Below are positions 1 through 6,911 of a DNA stretch of 64,000 nt, piece after piece; the first letter of the stretch is position 1; each line of letters opens with the position of its first letter. Location: assembly GCA_035550515.1 (NCBI GenBank), contig DASZOZ010000032.1:27151-91150 (forward strand), read 5' to 3'. The notes under the pieces were generated by a model, which saw only the letters and a program-made list of their open reading frames with translations, searched no databases and had not been told where the DNA came from. The position numbers and the translations under genes were made by a program. The stretch comes from DATARH01 sp035550515 (GTDB lineage Bacteria; Pseudomonadota; Alphaproteobacteria; ATCC43930; CGMCC-115725).

Positions 1-128
1 GGCCGGGCGCTGAGCCTATTTCAGCAAGGCTATCGGTGCCGGCGTCGTCGATGATTTCGCCGATAATCGACGCGGGCATTCTCCTCTCCCAGGCTGTATA
101 TATAGAGGTCAGGCCAGTACCGGAGGCG

Positions 129-1340
129 GTGTTGCTGCAAGGCAAGCGGATACTCCTCGTCATCGCCGGCGGCATCGCCGCCTATAAAAGCCTCGAGCTG
201 ATCCGCCGGCTGCGCGACCGCGGCGCGGCGGTGCGTTGCGTGATGACCAGGGCGGCGGCCGAGTTCGTGACGCCGCTGTCGGTCGCCTCGCTCAGCGAAG
301 ACAAGGTCTACGGCGATCTCTTTTCGCTGACCGACGAGAGCGAGATGGGTCACATCCGCCTGTCGCGGGAGGCCGATCTGCTGGTCGTCGCGCCGGCGAC
401 GGCCGATCTGATGGCCCGCATGGCGGCCGGGATGGCCGACGACCTAGCGGCGACGACATTGCTGGCGTCGGACAAGCCGATCCTCGTCGCGCCGGCGATG
501 AATGCGTTGATGTGGGCGCATCCCGCGACCCAGGCGAACCTTGCGACGCTCGCGGCGCGCGGCATCCGGCGGGTCGGCCCGAACGCCGGCGATCTTGCCT
601 GCGGCGAGGTCGGGTCGGGCCGCATGGCCGAGCCGTTGGAGATCGTCGCGGCGATCGAGCGCTGCCTTGCCGGCGACCATCGGCTGGCCGGCCGCCGGGC
701 GCTGGTCACCAGCGGCCCGACGCGCGAGGCGATCGATCCCGTGCGTTATCTGTCGAACCATTCCTCGGGCAAGCAGGGGCATGCGATCGCCGCGGCGCTC
801 GCCGCGCTCGGCGCCGAGACGATCCTCGTCTCGGGGCCGACGCAAGAGCCGACCCCGGCCGACGTGCGGCTTGTCGCGGTCGAGAGCGCGGCGGAGATGC
901 TGGCCGCGACAGAGGGCAATCTGCCGGTCGATGTCGCGGTGATGGCGGCGGCGGTGTCGGATTGGCGGGTCGAGGGCGTCGCGGCGCAAAAGCTCAAGAA
1001 AGACGGCGGCGGCCCGCCGCTGCTGCGGCTGACGGAAAACCCCGACATCCTCGCCACCCTGTCCCGCCACGGCAACGACCGGCCCGCCTTGGTCGTCGGT
1101 TTCGCCGCCGAGACCGAAAACATCGTCGCCAACGCCGCGGCCAAGCGGCTGAAAAAAGGCTGCGACTGGATTCTCGCGAACGATGTGTCGATCGGCACCG
1201 GGACCTTTGGCGGCGACCGCAACACCATCCACCTGGTCGACGCGAACGGTGTCGAGGACTGGCCGGTCATGACCAAGCGGGAGGTCGCGGCCCGGCTCGC
1301 CGACCGCATCGCGACGACATTGGCTGCGGTCCGTCAATGA
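129..1340 (+). CDS. coaBC: Bifunctional phosphopantothenoylcysteine decarboxylase / phosphopantothenate-cysteine ligase
   Basis: This cytoplasmic bifunctional flavoenzyme makes 4'-phosphopantetheine for coenzyme A: the CoaB half joins cysteine to phosphopantothenate and the CoaC half decarboxylates the product. The N-terminal half has the HFCD flavoprotein signatures, including the opening GGIAAYKS, a VAPAT segment, the PAMN motif and the catalytic-type cysteine in ACGEVGSGRM. The C-terminal half carries the CoaB signatures TSGPTREAIDPVR and SNHSSGKQG. The open frame extends upstream without homology, so I place the start at GTG 129; TTG 132, with a better-spaced GGAGG at 122-126, is equally possible. 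The length of about 403 residues is normal. dut follows after an inverted repeat, and CoaBC-Dut adjacency is common in this group. Confidence 0.95.
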   Translation: MLLQGKRILLVIAGGIAAYKSLELIRRLRDRGAAVRCVMTRAAAEFVTPLSVASLSEDKVYGDLFSLTDESEMGHIRLSREADLLVVAPATADLMARMAAGMADDLAATTLLASDKPILVAPAMNALMWAHPATQANLATLAARGIRRVGPNAGDLACGEVGSGRMAEPLEIVAAIERCLAGDHRLAGRRALVTSGPTREAIDPVRYLSNHSSGKQGHAIAAALAALGAETILVSGPTQEPTPADVRLVAVESAAEMLAATEGNLPVDVAVMAAAVSDWRVEGVAAQKLKKDGGGPPLLRLTENPDILATLSRHGNDRPALVVGFAAETENIVANAAAKRLKKGCDWILANDVSIGTGTFGGDRNTIHLVDANGVEDWPVMTKREVAARLADRIATTLAAVRQ

Positions 1341-1350
1341 GCGGCATGAT

Positions 1351-1445
1351 CCCCACCCTGACCCTCCTCCGCCGGCGGGGGAGGAGACGCGTCCGCGGCG
1401 ATAACGGTCTCCCTCCCCCGCCGGCAGGGAAGGGTCGGAGTGGGG
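1351..1445. repeat. Long imperfect inverted repeat between coaBC and dut
   Basis: The left arm (1351-1388) and right arm (1417-1445) are nearly exact reverse complements, rich in C-runs on one side and G-runs on the other, with about 28 bases between. Folded as RNA it makes a long GC-rich stem with a few bulges. The right arm contains the GGAG at 1437-1440 that serves as the ribosome binding site of dut, eight bases before its ATG. Similar palindromes are widely dispersed in alphaproteobacterial genomes, so this is probably a member of a mobile intergenic family. Confidence 0.8.
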
Positions 1446-1448
1446 GTG

Positions 1449-1982
1449 ATGGCGCTCGGAATTGAGCTCAAAATCCTCGATCCGCGCCTCCCGGGCTGGG
1501 GCTTTCCGCATTACGGGTCGAGCCTTGCCGCCGGCCTCGACCTGCATGCCTGCCTCGATGCGACGGTCGACATCGCGCCGCAGGCGCCGGCGGTGCTGAT
1601 CCCCGCCGGCATCGCTTTTCGCATCGGCGATCCGGAATGGTGCGGGCTGGTGCTGCCGCGTTCCGGGCTGGGGCACCGGCACGGGCTCGTGCTCGGCAAC
1701 GCGGTCGGGTTGATCGATGCCGATTACGAGGGGCCGCTGTTGATTTCGGCCTGGAACCGCAACCCCGCGGGGCCGGCGATCCGGGTCGCCCCGGGCGATC
1801 GCATTGCCCAACTGGTGTTCACACGCATCGCGCGAGCGGAATTTTCCGTCGTTGAAGCGTTCTCTGTTAGCGGAGAGCGGCAATCCGGCGGATTTGGCTC
1901 AACCGGCGTCGCTTCCGCTTGCCGCAGCCCGTCGCCATGGCGAAACTGCGACGAACAGGGAGGACATCTGCCAACCAAATGA
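1449..1982 (+). CDS. dut: dUTP diphosphatase with a short C-terminal extension
   Basis: Dut hydrolyses dUTP to dUMP, keeping uracil out of DNA and feeding thymidylate synthesis. The trimeric dUTPase motifs appear in order: AAGLDLHA near the N-terminus, PRSGLGHRHG, the uracil-pocket strand with GLIDADYEGPL, the GDRIAQLVF strand, and the C-terminal P-loop-like GGFGSTG. Normal family members stop just after GGFGSTG; here 24 more residues of non-conserved sequence follow, and the stop codon overlaps the next start as ATGA. The start at ATG 1449 is set by GGAG at 1437-1440, which lies inside the upstream inverted repeat. The extension is probably a by-product of coupling to the next gene rather than a new domain. 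Confidence 0.94.
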   Translation: MALGIELKILDPRLPGWGFPHYGSSLAAGLDLHACLDATVDIAPQAPAVLIPAGIAFRIGDPEWCGLVLPRSGLGHRHGLVLGNAVGLIDADYEGPLLISAWNRNPAGPAIRVAPGDRIAQLVFTRIARAEFSVVEAFSVSGERQSGGFGSTGVASACRSPSPWRNCDEQGGHLPTK

Positions 1983-2434
1983 TCCGCCTCAACAAAAAAC
2001 TCCTTTTCGCGATCGAGGCGGTCCTCGACATCGCTTATAACGGCGGCGTCACGCCGGTGCGTTCTTCGGAGATCACCTCGCGCCAGGGCATCCCGCGCCG
2101 CTATCTGGAGCCGGTGCTGCAGGAGCTGGTGCGCCACAATGTGTTGATCGGGATTCGCGGCCCGAGCGGGGGCTATCGCCTCGCGCGCGAGCGGCGGCGC
2201 GTCACGGTCGGAGAGATCGTGCGGACCGTGCGCGCCCTGGAGACCGTCGAAGACCCGATCGAGGCCGGCGCCGGCAGCGTGCTCGGCCAGGAGGTGTTGC
2301 GGCCGCTCTGGCTCGAGCTTCAAGAAGAGACCATGAAGAAACTCGACGAAATCACCCTCGAAGAATTGTGCGCCCGCGCCCACCGCGCCGGCATTTCCGG
2401 ACGTACCGTCGAAGGCGGCGACTTTTCGATCTGA
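1979..2434 (+). CDS. Rrf2-family transcriptional regulator
   Basis: This 151-residue protein is a winged-helix DNA-binding regulator of the Rrf2 family. The N-terminus (LNKKLLFAIEAVLDIA), the recognition-helix region IPRRYLEPVLQELVRH and the wing GPSGGYRLAR are typical. The three clustered cysteines that hold an Fe-S cluster in IscR and NsrR are absent; only one cysteine is seen, near residue 130, so this is a cluster-free type like CymR. The start overlaps the dut stop by four bases (ATGA). An in-frame ATG at 1937 is an alternative, and GGGAGG at 1958-1963 lies 15 bases before 1979. The nearby tauD and cysK genes suggest control of sulfur assimilation, by analogy with CymR; this is inference. 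Confidence 0.88.
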   Translation: MIRLNKKLLFAIEAVLDIAYNGGVTPVRSSEITSRQGIPRRYLEPVLQELVRHNVLIGIRGPSGGYRLARERRRVTVGEIVRTVRALETVEDPIEAGAGSVLGQEVLRPLWLELQEETMKKLDEITLEELCARAHRAGISGRTVEGGDFSI

Positions 2435-2466
2435 CGGACCGGCGCCAAACCCGCAATTACCCGCGC

Positions 2467-2607
2467 GTCATTCCGGGGCGGCCCTCCAGGCCGAACCCGG
2501 AACCCATGCACACGGGCTTATCCGACTTGTCTGCGGCCCCGGAGCCCGATTTCCCGGTCCGTGTGCATGGGTTCCGGGTTCATCGCTGCGCGATGCCCCG
2601 GAATGAC
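2467..2607. repeat. Palindromic dispersed repeat, family A copy 1
   Basis: This 141-bp element begins with GTCATTCCGGGGC and ends with its reverse complement GCCCCGGAATGAC (one base varies). An inner pair of 20-base arms, CCCGGAACCCATGCACACGG and its complement, surrounds a variable centre. Two more copies lie at 40419 and 43241. It contains no open reading frame and resembles REP/MITE-like palindromes of other alphaproteobacteria. Here it fills the space between the convergent Rrf2-type and dioxygenase genes. Confidence 0.85.
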
Positions 2608-2632
2608 GCAGGAACGCATTTCCCGCCAGGCT

Positions 2633-3478
2633 CTACACCGGGACGTAGCCGCCCATCGTCGTGCGGTGCATGACGCGGCGCTGCGGCAGGTCGTAGTCCT
2701 GGATCGCGCGGTGCTGGACCGTGCAATTGTCCCACATCAGCAGGTCGCCTGGCCGCCATTGGTGGCGGTAGATGAACGCGGGCTTGACGATATGGTCGGC
2801 GAGCGCGGCGATCAGCGCTTCGGCTTCGTCCGGCGCGACGCCGTCGATCGCGGTGCAGTCGTCGCGCATGACGTAAAGGCTTTTGCGGCCGGTCTTGGGA
2901 TGGGTGCGGACCATCGGGTGGCTGACCGGCGGATTGCGGTCGATCTCTTCCCGGGTCACGGTCAGCGCGCGCTTGCGGCCGCGGAAATCGAAGGTCGCCC
3001 GGCGCGCCGCCAGAAACGCCTGCATCGCCGCCGGCAGCGCCTCCCAGGCCGCCGCCGCGCTGGCGAACTCGGTGTCGCCGAGCGGCAGCCCGTGAAGCGT
3101 CGGGATTTCATGCGCGTAGAGCATCGTGCCGCGCGGCGGCCGCGCCGCATAGCACATGTCGCTGTGCCAGTTTTCGCCGGCGCGCTTGACGCCGATCTGC
3201 TCGCCGTTTTCCAGCACATTCGAGACGACGACGATTTCCGGGCTGCCCGGCACGCTCCACCGCTCGCCGAAAATGTTGAAGGCGATATCGCCAAAGCGCC
3301 GGGTAAAGGCGACCTGCTGCGGCGGGGTGAGCCTCTGATCCCGGAAGAAGATGACGCCGTGCTCATCGAACGCCCGCTCGATGATCGCGAACAGGTTGTC
3401 GCCCAGCGGCTCGGCCAGATTGACGCCGCGGATCTCGGCGCCGACCGCCGCGCCGGTCGGGATCACCTCAATAGACAT
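2633..3478 (-). CDS. TauD/TfdA-family Fe(II)/2-oxoglutarate dioxygenase
   Basis: This 281-residue enzyme belongs to the taurine dioxygenase family, which uses Fe(II), O2 and 2-oxoglutarate to oxidise sulfonates, aryloxyacetates or related acids. The iron-binding triad is visible: H105 and D107 in NWHSDM and the distal H256 in VQHRAI, with R268 or R272 as the 2-oxoglutarate carboxylate anchor. I chose ATG 3478 because GGAGG lies eight bases upstream; the open frame extends eight codons further without support. It is divergent from cysK across 146 bp, next to a cysteine synthase and an Rrf2 regulator, consistent with releasing sulfite from an organosulfonate. The substrate cannot be read from sequence. 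Confidence 0.92.
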   Translation of the reverse strand: MSIEVIPTGAAVGAEIRGVNLAEPLGDNLFAIIERAFDEHGVIFFRDQRLTPPQQVAFTRRFGDIAFNIFGERWSVPGSPEIVVVSNVLENGEQIGVKRAGENWHSDMCYAARPPRGTMLYAHEIPTLHGLPLGDTEFASAAAAWEALPAAMQAFLAARRATFDFRGRKRALTVTREEIDRNPPVSHPMVRTHPKTGRKSLYVMRDDCTAIDGVAPDEAEALIAALADHIVKPAFIYRHQWRPGDLLMWDNCTVQHRAIQDYDLPQRRVMHRTTMGGYVPV

Positions 3479-3624
3479 CGGCACGTCCTCCTCGATCCGC
3501 AAAGTCTAGGCGGGCGCTGCCGGCAAATCCATCGGCCGCGCTGCAGGTGAGGGTTGCTTTCGCGTTGCGGCGCGGCCAATGCGGGCTTACATCACAAGGA
3601 CGTACGTTGCGGAGAAGAAAAACA

Positions 3625-4599
3625 ATGGATTCCGGCACCGCCGCCACGCCGCGCGGCGAGTTTCGCGGGCGCGTCTATGACAGTATCCTCGACACGATCG
3701 GCGCGACGCCGCTGGTGCGGCTGTCGCGGCTCGCGGCTGATGAAGGGATCAAGGCCGATCTGCTCGGCAAATGCGAGTTCTTCAATCCCTTGTCGTCGGT
3801 CAAGGACCGCATCGGCCTGGCGATGATCGAGGCGGCCGAGAAGGCGGGCCGCATCACCAAGGACACGGTGCTGGTGGAGCCGACCTCGGGCAATACCGGC
3901 ATCGCGCTGGCCTTTGTCTGCGCCGCCAAGGGCTACCGGCTGATCCTGACCATGCCGGAGAGCATGTCGGTCGAGCGCCGCAAGATGCTGAGCTTTCTCG
4001 GCGCGGAGATCGAGCTGACCCCGGCGGCACGCGGCATGCACGGCGCGATCGCGCGCGCCGAAGAGATCGTCCGCACCTTCCCCGACGCGCTGGTGCTCCA
4101 GCAGTTCGACAACCCGGCCAACACGGAAATCCACCGCCGCACCACGGCCGAGGAGATCTGGCGCGACACCGGCGGCGCGGTCGATGTCGTGGTCAGCGCG
4201 GTCGGCACCGGCGGCACGCTGACCGGCGTCGGCTCGATACTCAAAGAGCGCAAGCCGAGCGTCAGGATGGTCGCGGTCGAACCGGAGGACAGCGCCGTGC
4301 TCTCGGGGCGGCCGCCGGGACCGAACCGCATCCAAGGGATCGGCGCGGGCTTTGTCCCGAGCATTCTCGACACCGCGCTGATCGACGAGATCGTCTGCAT
4401 CGGCTACGACACGGCGCTGCGGGCGTCGCGGCGGCTGGCGCGGCTCGAGGGTCTCGCGGTCGGCACGTCGGCCGGTGCCGCGGTGGCCGCGGCGCTGGAG
4501 ATCGGCGCCCGCCGCGACATGGCCGGCAAGATGATCGTCGTCGTGCTGCCCGATTTCGCCGAGCGTTATCTGTCGACGTCGCTGTTCGACGGCGTGTGA
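3625..4599 (+). CDS. cysK: Cysteine synthase A (O-acetylserine sulfhydrylase)
   Basis: This PLP enzyme replaces the acetoxy group of O-acetylserine with sulfide to make cysteine. The fold-type II signatures are intact: K60 in NPLSSVKDR forms the internal aldimine, TSGNTGIAL (about residues 87-95) binds substrate, and GTGGTLTG binds the PLP phosphate. The 324-residue length is normal. ATG 3625 is chosen for its GGAG ten bases upstream; the frame is open further up but lacks similarity. moeB follows nine bases after the stop, so the two are almost certainly co-transcribed. The divergent dioxygenase and the nearby Rrf2 regulator support a sulfur-assimilation locus. Confidence 0.95.
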   Translation: MDSGTAATPRGEFRGRVYDSILDTIGATPLVRLSRLAADEGIKADLLGKCEFFNPLSSVKDRIGLAMIEAAEKAGRITKDTVLVEPTSGNTGIALAFVCAAKGYRLILTMPESMSVERRKMLSFLGAEIELTPAARGMHGAIARAEEIVRTFPDALVLQQFDNPANTEIHRRTTAEEIWRDTGGAVDVVVSAVGTGGTLTGVGSILKERKPSVRMVAVEPEDSAVLSGRPPGPNRIQGIGAGFVPSILDTALIDEIVCIGYDTALRASRRLARLEGLAVGTSAGAAVAAALEIGARRDMAGKMIVVVLPDFAERYLSTSLFDGV

Positions 4600-4607
4600 G
4601 GTGCCCC

Positions 4608-5387
4608 ATGGAACTCAGCGAAGCGCAATTCCGCCGCTATGCCCGCCACCTGATCCTCGACGAGGTGGGCGAGGAAGGGCAGGAGACGCTGCTGCGATCG
4701 CGTGTGCTGGTGATTGGCGCCGGCGGGCTGGGCTCGCCGCTGCTGATGTATCTCGCGGCTGCGGGTGTCGGGACGATCGGCATCGTCGACGACGACCGCG
4801 TCGACATCACCAACCTGCAGCGCCAGATCGTGCATGCGACCCGGCATGTCGGCGATCTCAAGGTCGACAGCGCCGAGGAAAGCCTGCAGCGCATCAATGA
4901 CGGCATCCGGATCGAGACGCATGCTGTCCGCCTCGACGCGGCCAATGCGCGCGACCTGATCGTCGGGTACGACCTCGTTGCCGACGGTAGCGACAATTTC
5001 ACCACCCGCTATCTGCTCAACGATGTGTGCACCGAGCTGCGCAAGCCGCTCGTCGCGGCGGCGCTGTCGCCGTTCGAAGGGCAGCTGTCGACCTTCAAGG
5101 CCTATCTCGGCGACGGACACCCTTGCTATCGCTGTCTGTTCCGCGAGCCGCCGCCGCCGGGCATGGTGCCGCGCTGCGAGGAGGCGGGCATTCTCGGCGC
5201 GGTCGCCGGCGTCGTCGGTACGCTCCAGGCGGTCGAGGTGCTCAAGGAGCTGCTTGGCCTCGGCGAGAGCCTCGACGGCACGTTGCTGATCTATGACGCG
5301 CTGCGGGTGCGTTTCCACCGCATCCGAATCGCCAAGGACCATGAATGCCCGACCTGCCGCGTCGCGGCGCTCGCGGCGCCGGCTTAG
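4608..5387 (+). CDS. moeB: MoeB/ThiF/HesA-family E1-like adenylyltransferase
   Basis: Proteins of this family adenylate the C-terminal glycine of ubiquitin-like sulfur carriers such as MoaD or ThiS. The sequence has the nucleotide-binding loop GAGGLGSP, the ITNLQRQ segment, the SDNFTTRY motif, and two CxxC pairs (CYRC and CPTC) for structural zinc. The 259 residues match the short MoeB form without a C-terminal rhodanese domain. It sits eight bases after cysK with a GAGG ribosome binding site, so it may serve a sulfur carrier linked to cysteine or cofactor synthesis rather than only molybdopterin. Whether the partner is MoaD, ThiS or another carrier cannot be told here. Confidence 0.9.
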   Translation: MELSEAQFRRYARHLILDEVGEEGQETLLRSRVLVIGAGGLGSPLLMYLAAAGVGTIGIVDDDRVDITNLQRQIVHATRHVGDLKVDSAEESLQRINDGIRIETHAVRLDAANARDLIVGYDLVADGSDNFTTRYLLNDVCTELRKPLVAAALSPFEGQLSTFKAYLGDGHPCYRCLFREPPPPGMVPRCEEAGILGAVAGVVGTLQAVEVLKELLGLGESLDGTLLIYDALRVRFHRIRIAKDHECPTCRVAALAAPA

Positions 5388-5418
5388 CCCTTCATTTTCC
5401 TTACGAATTCGCGCGGCC

Positions 5419-5446
5419 TTGACCGTACTTCGTCAGGCGCCATGCT
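5419..5446 (+). promoter_or_regulatory. Candidate sigma-70 promoter for the SH3-domain gene
   Basis: TTGACC at 5419-5424 and CATGCT at 5441-5446 are separated by 16 bases and lie 27 bases before the start of the exported SH3 protein. Match quality is moderate and there is no experimental support. Confidence 0.4.
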
Positions 5447-5472
5447 GAGGCACGTGGGGCCTCGGGGGAAAC

Positions 5473-5976
5473 ATGGCCCAAAGATGGTGGGAGAGGGCGA
5501 TCGCCGCGGGGGTGGCGCTCGCTGTAATGACAGGTCTGGCAACCGCGGTGTTCGCGGCAGGCAACGAGGCGCAGCTGCCGCGCTTCGCGGTGCTGCACGC
5601 CGACAAGGTGAACCTGCGCGCCGGCCCCGGCGACCGCTACCCGATCCAGTGGGTGTATCTGCGCAAGGACTGGCCGGTCGAGATCATTGCCCAGTTCGAT
5701 CATTGGCGGCGGGTGCGCGACTGGGAGGGCACCGAGGGCTGGGTGCACGAAAAGATGGTCACCAACCGGCGCGAAGTCATCGTGACCGGCGGCATCCGTG
5801 CGATCCGGCAGGCCCCGGACCATAACGGCCCCCTGGTGGCACGGGCCGAACCCGGCGTCATGGCAAAGCTGCTCGAATGCCGCGGCGACTGGTGCCGGAT
5901 AGAGGCCGGCGACCGGACCGGCTGGGTCCAGCGCTCGGACATCTGGGGCGTCTCCCCCAACGAGAACGTGCCTTAA
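5473..5976 (+). CDS. Exported protein with two bacterial SH3 domains
   Basis: The 167-residue product starts with a positively charged end, a hydrophobic core (about residues 9-26) and a signal-peptidase site near AVFAAG, so it should be periplasmic. Two SH3-like repeats follow, one at about residues 37-100 (VNLRAGPG ... EGWVHEKMV) and one at about 105-160 (AIRQAPDH ... TGWVQRSDIWGV). Domains of this kind bind peptidoglycan or cell-wall-associated partners; no catalytic domain is present. The start has a purine-rich stretch (GGGGGAA) just upstream and its own candidate promoter. No specific function is known to me. Confidence 0.88.
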   Translation: MAQRWWERAIAAGVALAVMTGLATAVFAAGNEAQLPRFAVLHADKVNLRAGPGDRYPIQWVYLRKDWPVEIIAQFDHWRRVRDWEGTEGWVHEKMVTNRREVIVTGGIRAIRQAPDHNGPLVARAEPGVMAKLLECRGDWCRIEAGDRTGWVQRSDIWGVSPNENVP

Positions 5977-6001
5977 GTCGCGGGTTGTTTCGCGACGCCC
6001 G

Positions 6002-6262
6002 CTATCGGCTGGGGGCGCAATGCGCCGGCCGCCACTTTGCGTGGCGGGCATAGCCTGCTTCTTCCCAATAATAGCCGGGCGGGCACTGCGTGGCGCCTTG
6101 CGTCGCCGCAGGCGCCGCAGGCGGCGGCATGGACAGGGCCGGCGTGCCGCTGCTGGTGAGGCGCTGCAGCTCGGCCGCGTTGAGCTGTTCCGCCGATGTC
6201 TGCGCGAAAGCCGGGGCCGCGACAGCCGCAAGACCGAGAGCGATCAGCATGACGTGCTTCAT
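6002..6262 (-). CDS. Small exported protein of unknown function
   Basis: This 86-residue product has a clear signal peptide (MKHVMLIALGLAAVAAPAFA, cleavage after AFA). The mature part is a proline/alanine-rich linker followed by a cysteine-framed tail of about 27 residues that includes CPPGYYWEEAGYARHAKW and ends HCAPSR. The two cysteines could form a disulfide in the periplasm. GGAGG five bases before ATG 6262 supports the start. I recognise no named family. It lies downstream of the DUF3501 gene on the same strand but its cargo-free architecture gives no clue to role. Confidence 0.75.
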   Translation of the reverse strand: MKHVMLIALGLAAVAAPAFAQTSAEQLNAAELQRLTSSGTPALSMPPPAAPAATQGATQCPPGYYWEEAGYARHAKWRPAHCAPSR

Positions 6263-6309
6263 GTCTGCCTCCGTCCGTGTCGCCGCATGTTCGCGCGGGG
6301 AAGCCGTCG

Positions 6310-6909
6310 TTACGCGAAATCCTCGGCCAGCGTGCTGCGGACCGGTTCGGGCATCACCGCCATATGCGCGTAGTTGGGGTGGTCGAACCCGACGATGATG
6401 CGCGCACCCGATTTGCGGAATTTGGCGATCTGAGGCGGGGTGAAGGGGAACCAGACGAACTGCACCGACGACGCCTTGCCGTCGGGGCTGGTGTTCTCCC
6501 GGCTGGGGTCGGGGTTTCCCGCGATCCGCTCGCCCTCGACCTCGAGGAAGACGTGGTTCTCGATCCCGCCGAGCCGCGCCAGCACGTTCGCGCGGCGCGC
6601 CGGGTCGTCGATCTCCAGCATGATCGTCGCGACCAGCTCCTGCCCCTGAGGAATCATCGGGTTATACGCTGCCAGCTCATCCGTGATCTGATCTTCGCCG
6701 CCCTTTTCGATGTAGAGCATCTCGTGGACCTGCTGCCACATCGTGTCGAAATTCTCGAAATAGAAGGTGGCGAACGGCCCGACCTCGACCCGCCGCCGCT
6801 TCTTCAATTCGCTGACCTCGCGGCGCTTCTCGCGGCGGATTTTGACGTATTCCGCCATCGGCAGGACGTGCTCGCGGGTCAAGACCCGCCGGGTCTCGGT
6901 ATCGGCCAT
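6310..6909 (-). CDS. DUF3501 family protein
   Basis: This 199-residue soluble protein matches the DUF3501 family by its opening TREHVLPMAEYVKIRREKR, the VGPFATFYFEN segment and the C-terminal HPNYAHMAVM. The family has no proven biochemical role but is repeatedly found beside rubrerythrin and an HdrD/GlpC-like Fe-S protein, exactly as here. The gene starts two bases after the stop of the Fe-S gene, with its ribosome binding site (GGAG) in the end of that gene, so it is translationally linked. It probably acts with them in peroxide or iron handling; that is inference from context. Confidence 0.88.
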   Translation of the reverse strand: MADTETRRVLTREHVLPMAEYVKIRREKRREVSELKKRRRVEVGPFATFYFENFDTMWQQVHEMLYIEKGGEDQITDELAAYNPMIPQGQELVATIMLEIDDPARRANVLARLGGIENHVFLEVEGERIAGNPDPSRENTSPDGKASSVQFVWFPFTPPQIAKFRKSGARIIVGFDHPNYAHMAVMPEPVRSTLAEDFA

Positions 6910-6911
6910 GG

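Noticed and set aside
1..54. Seventeen open codons at the left edge ending in TGA at 52-54, possibly the tail of ubiB
   Set aside because: ubiB often precedes coaBC in relatives, but this short arginine-rich tail cannot be recognised, so no feature is claimed.
2467..2607. Family A repeat as an insertion sequence
   Set aside because: It encodes no transposase and is only 140-170 bp, so it is at most a non-autonomous element.
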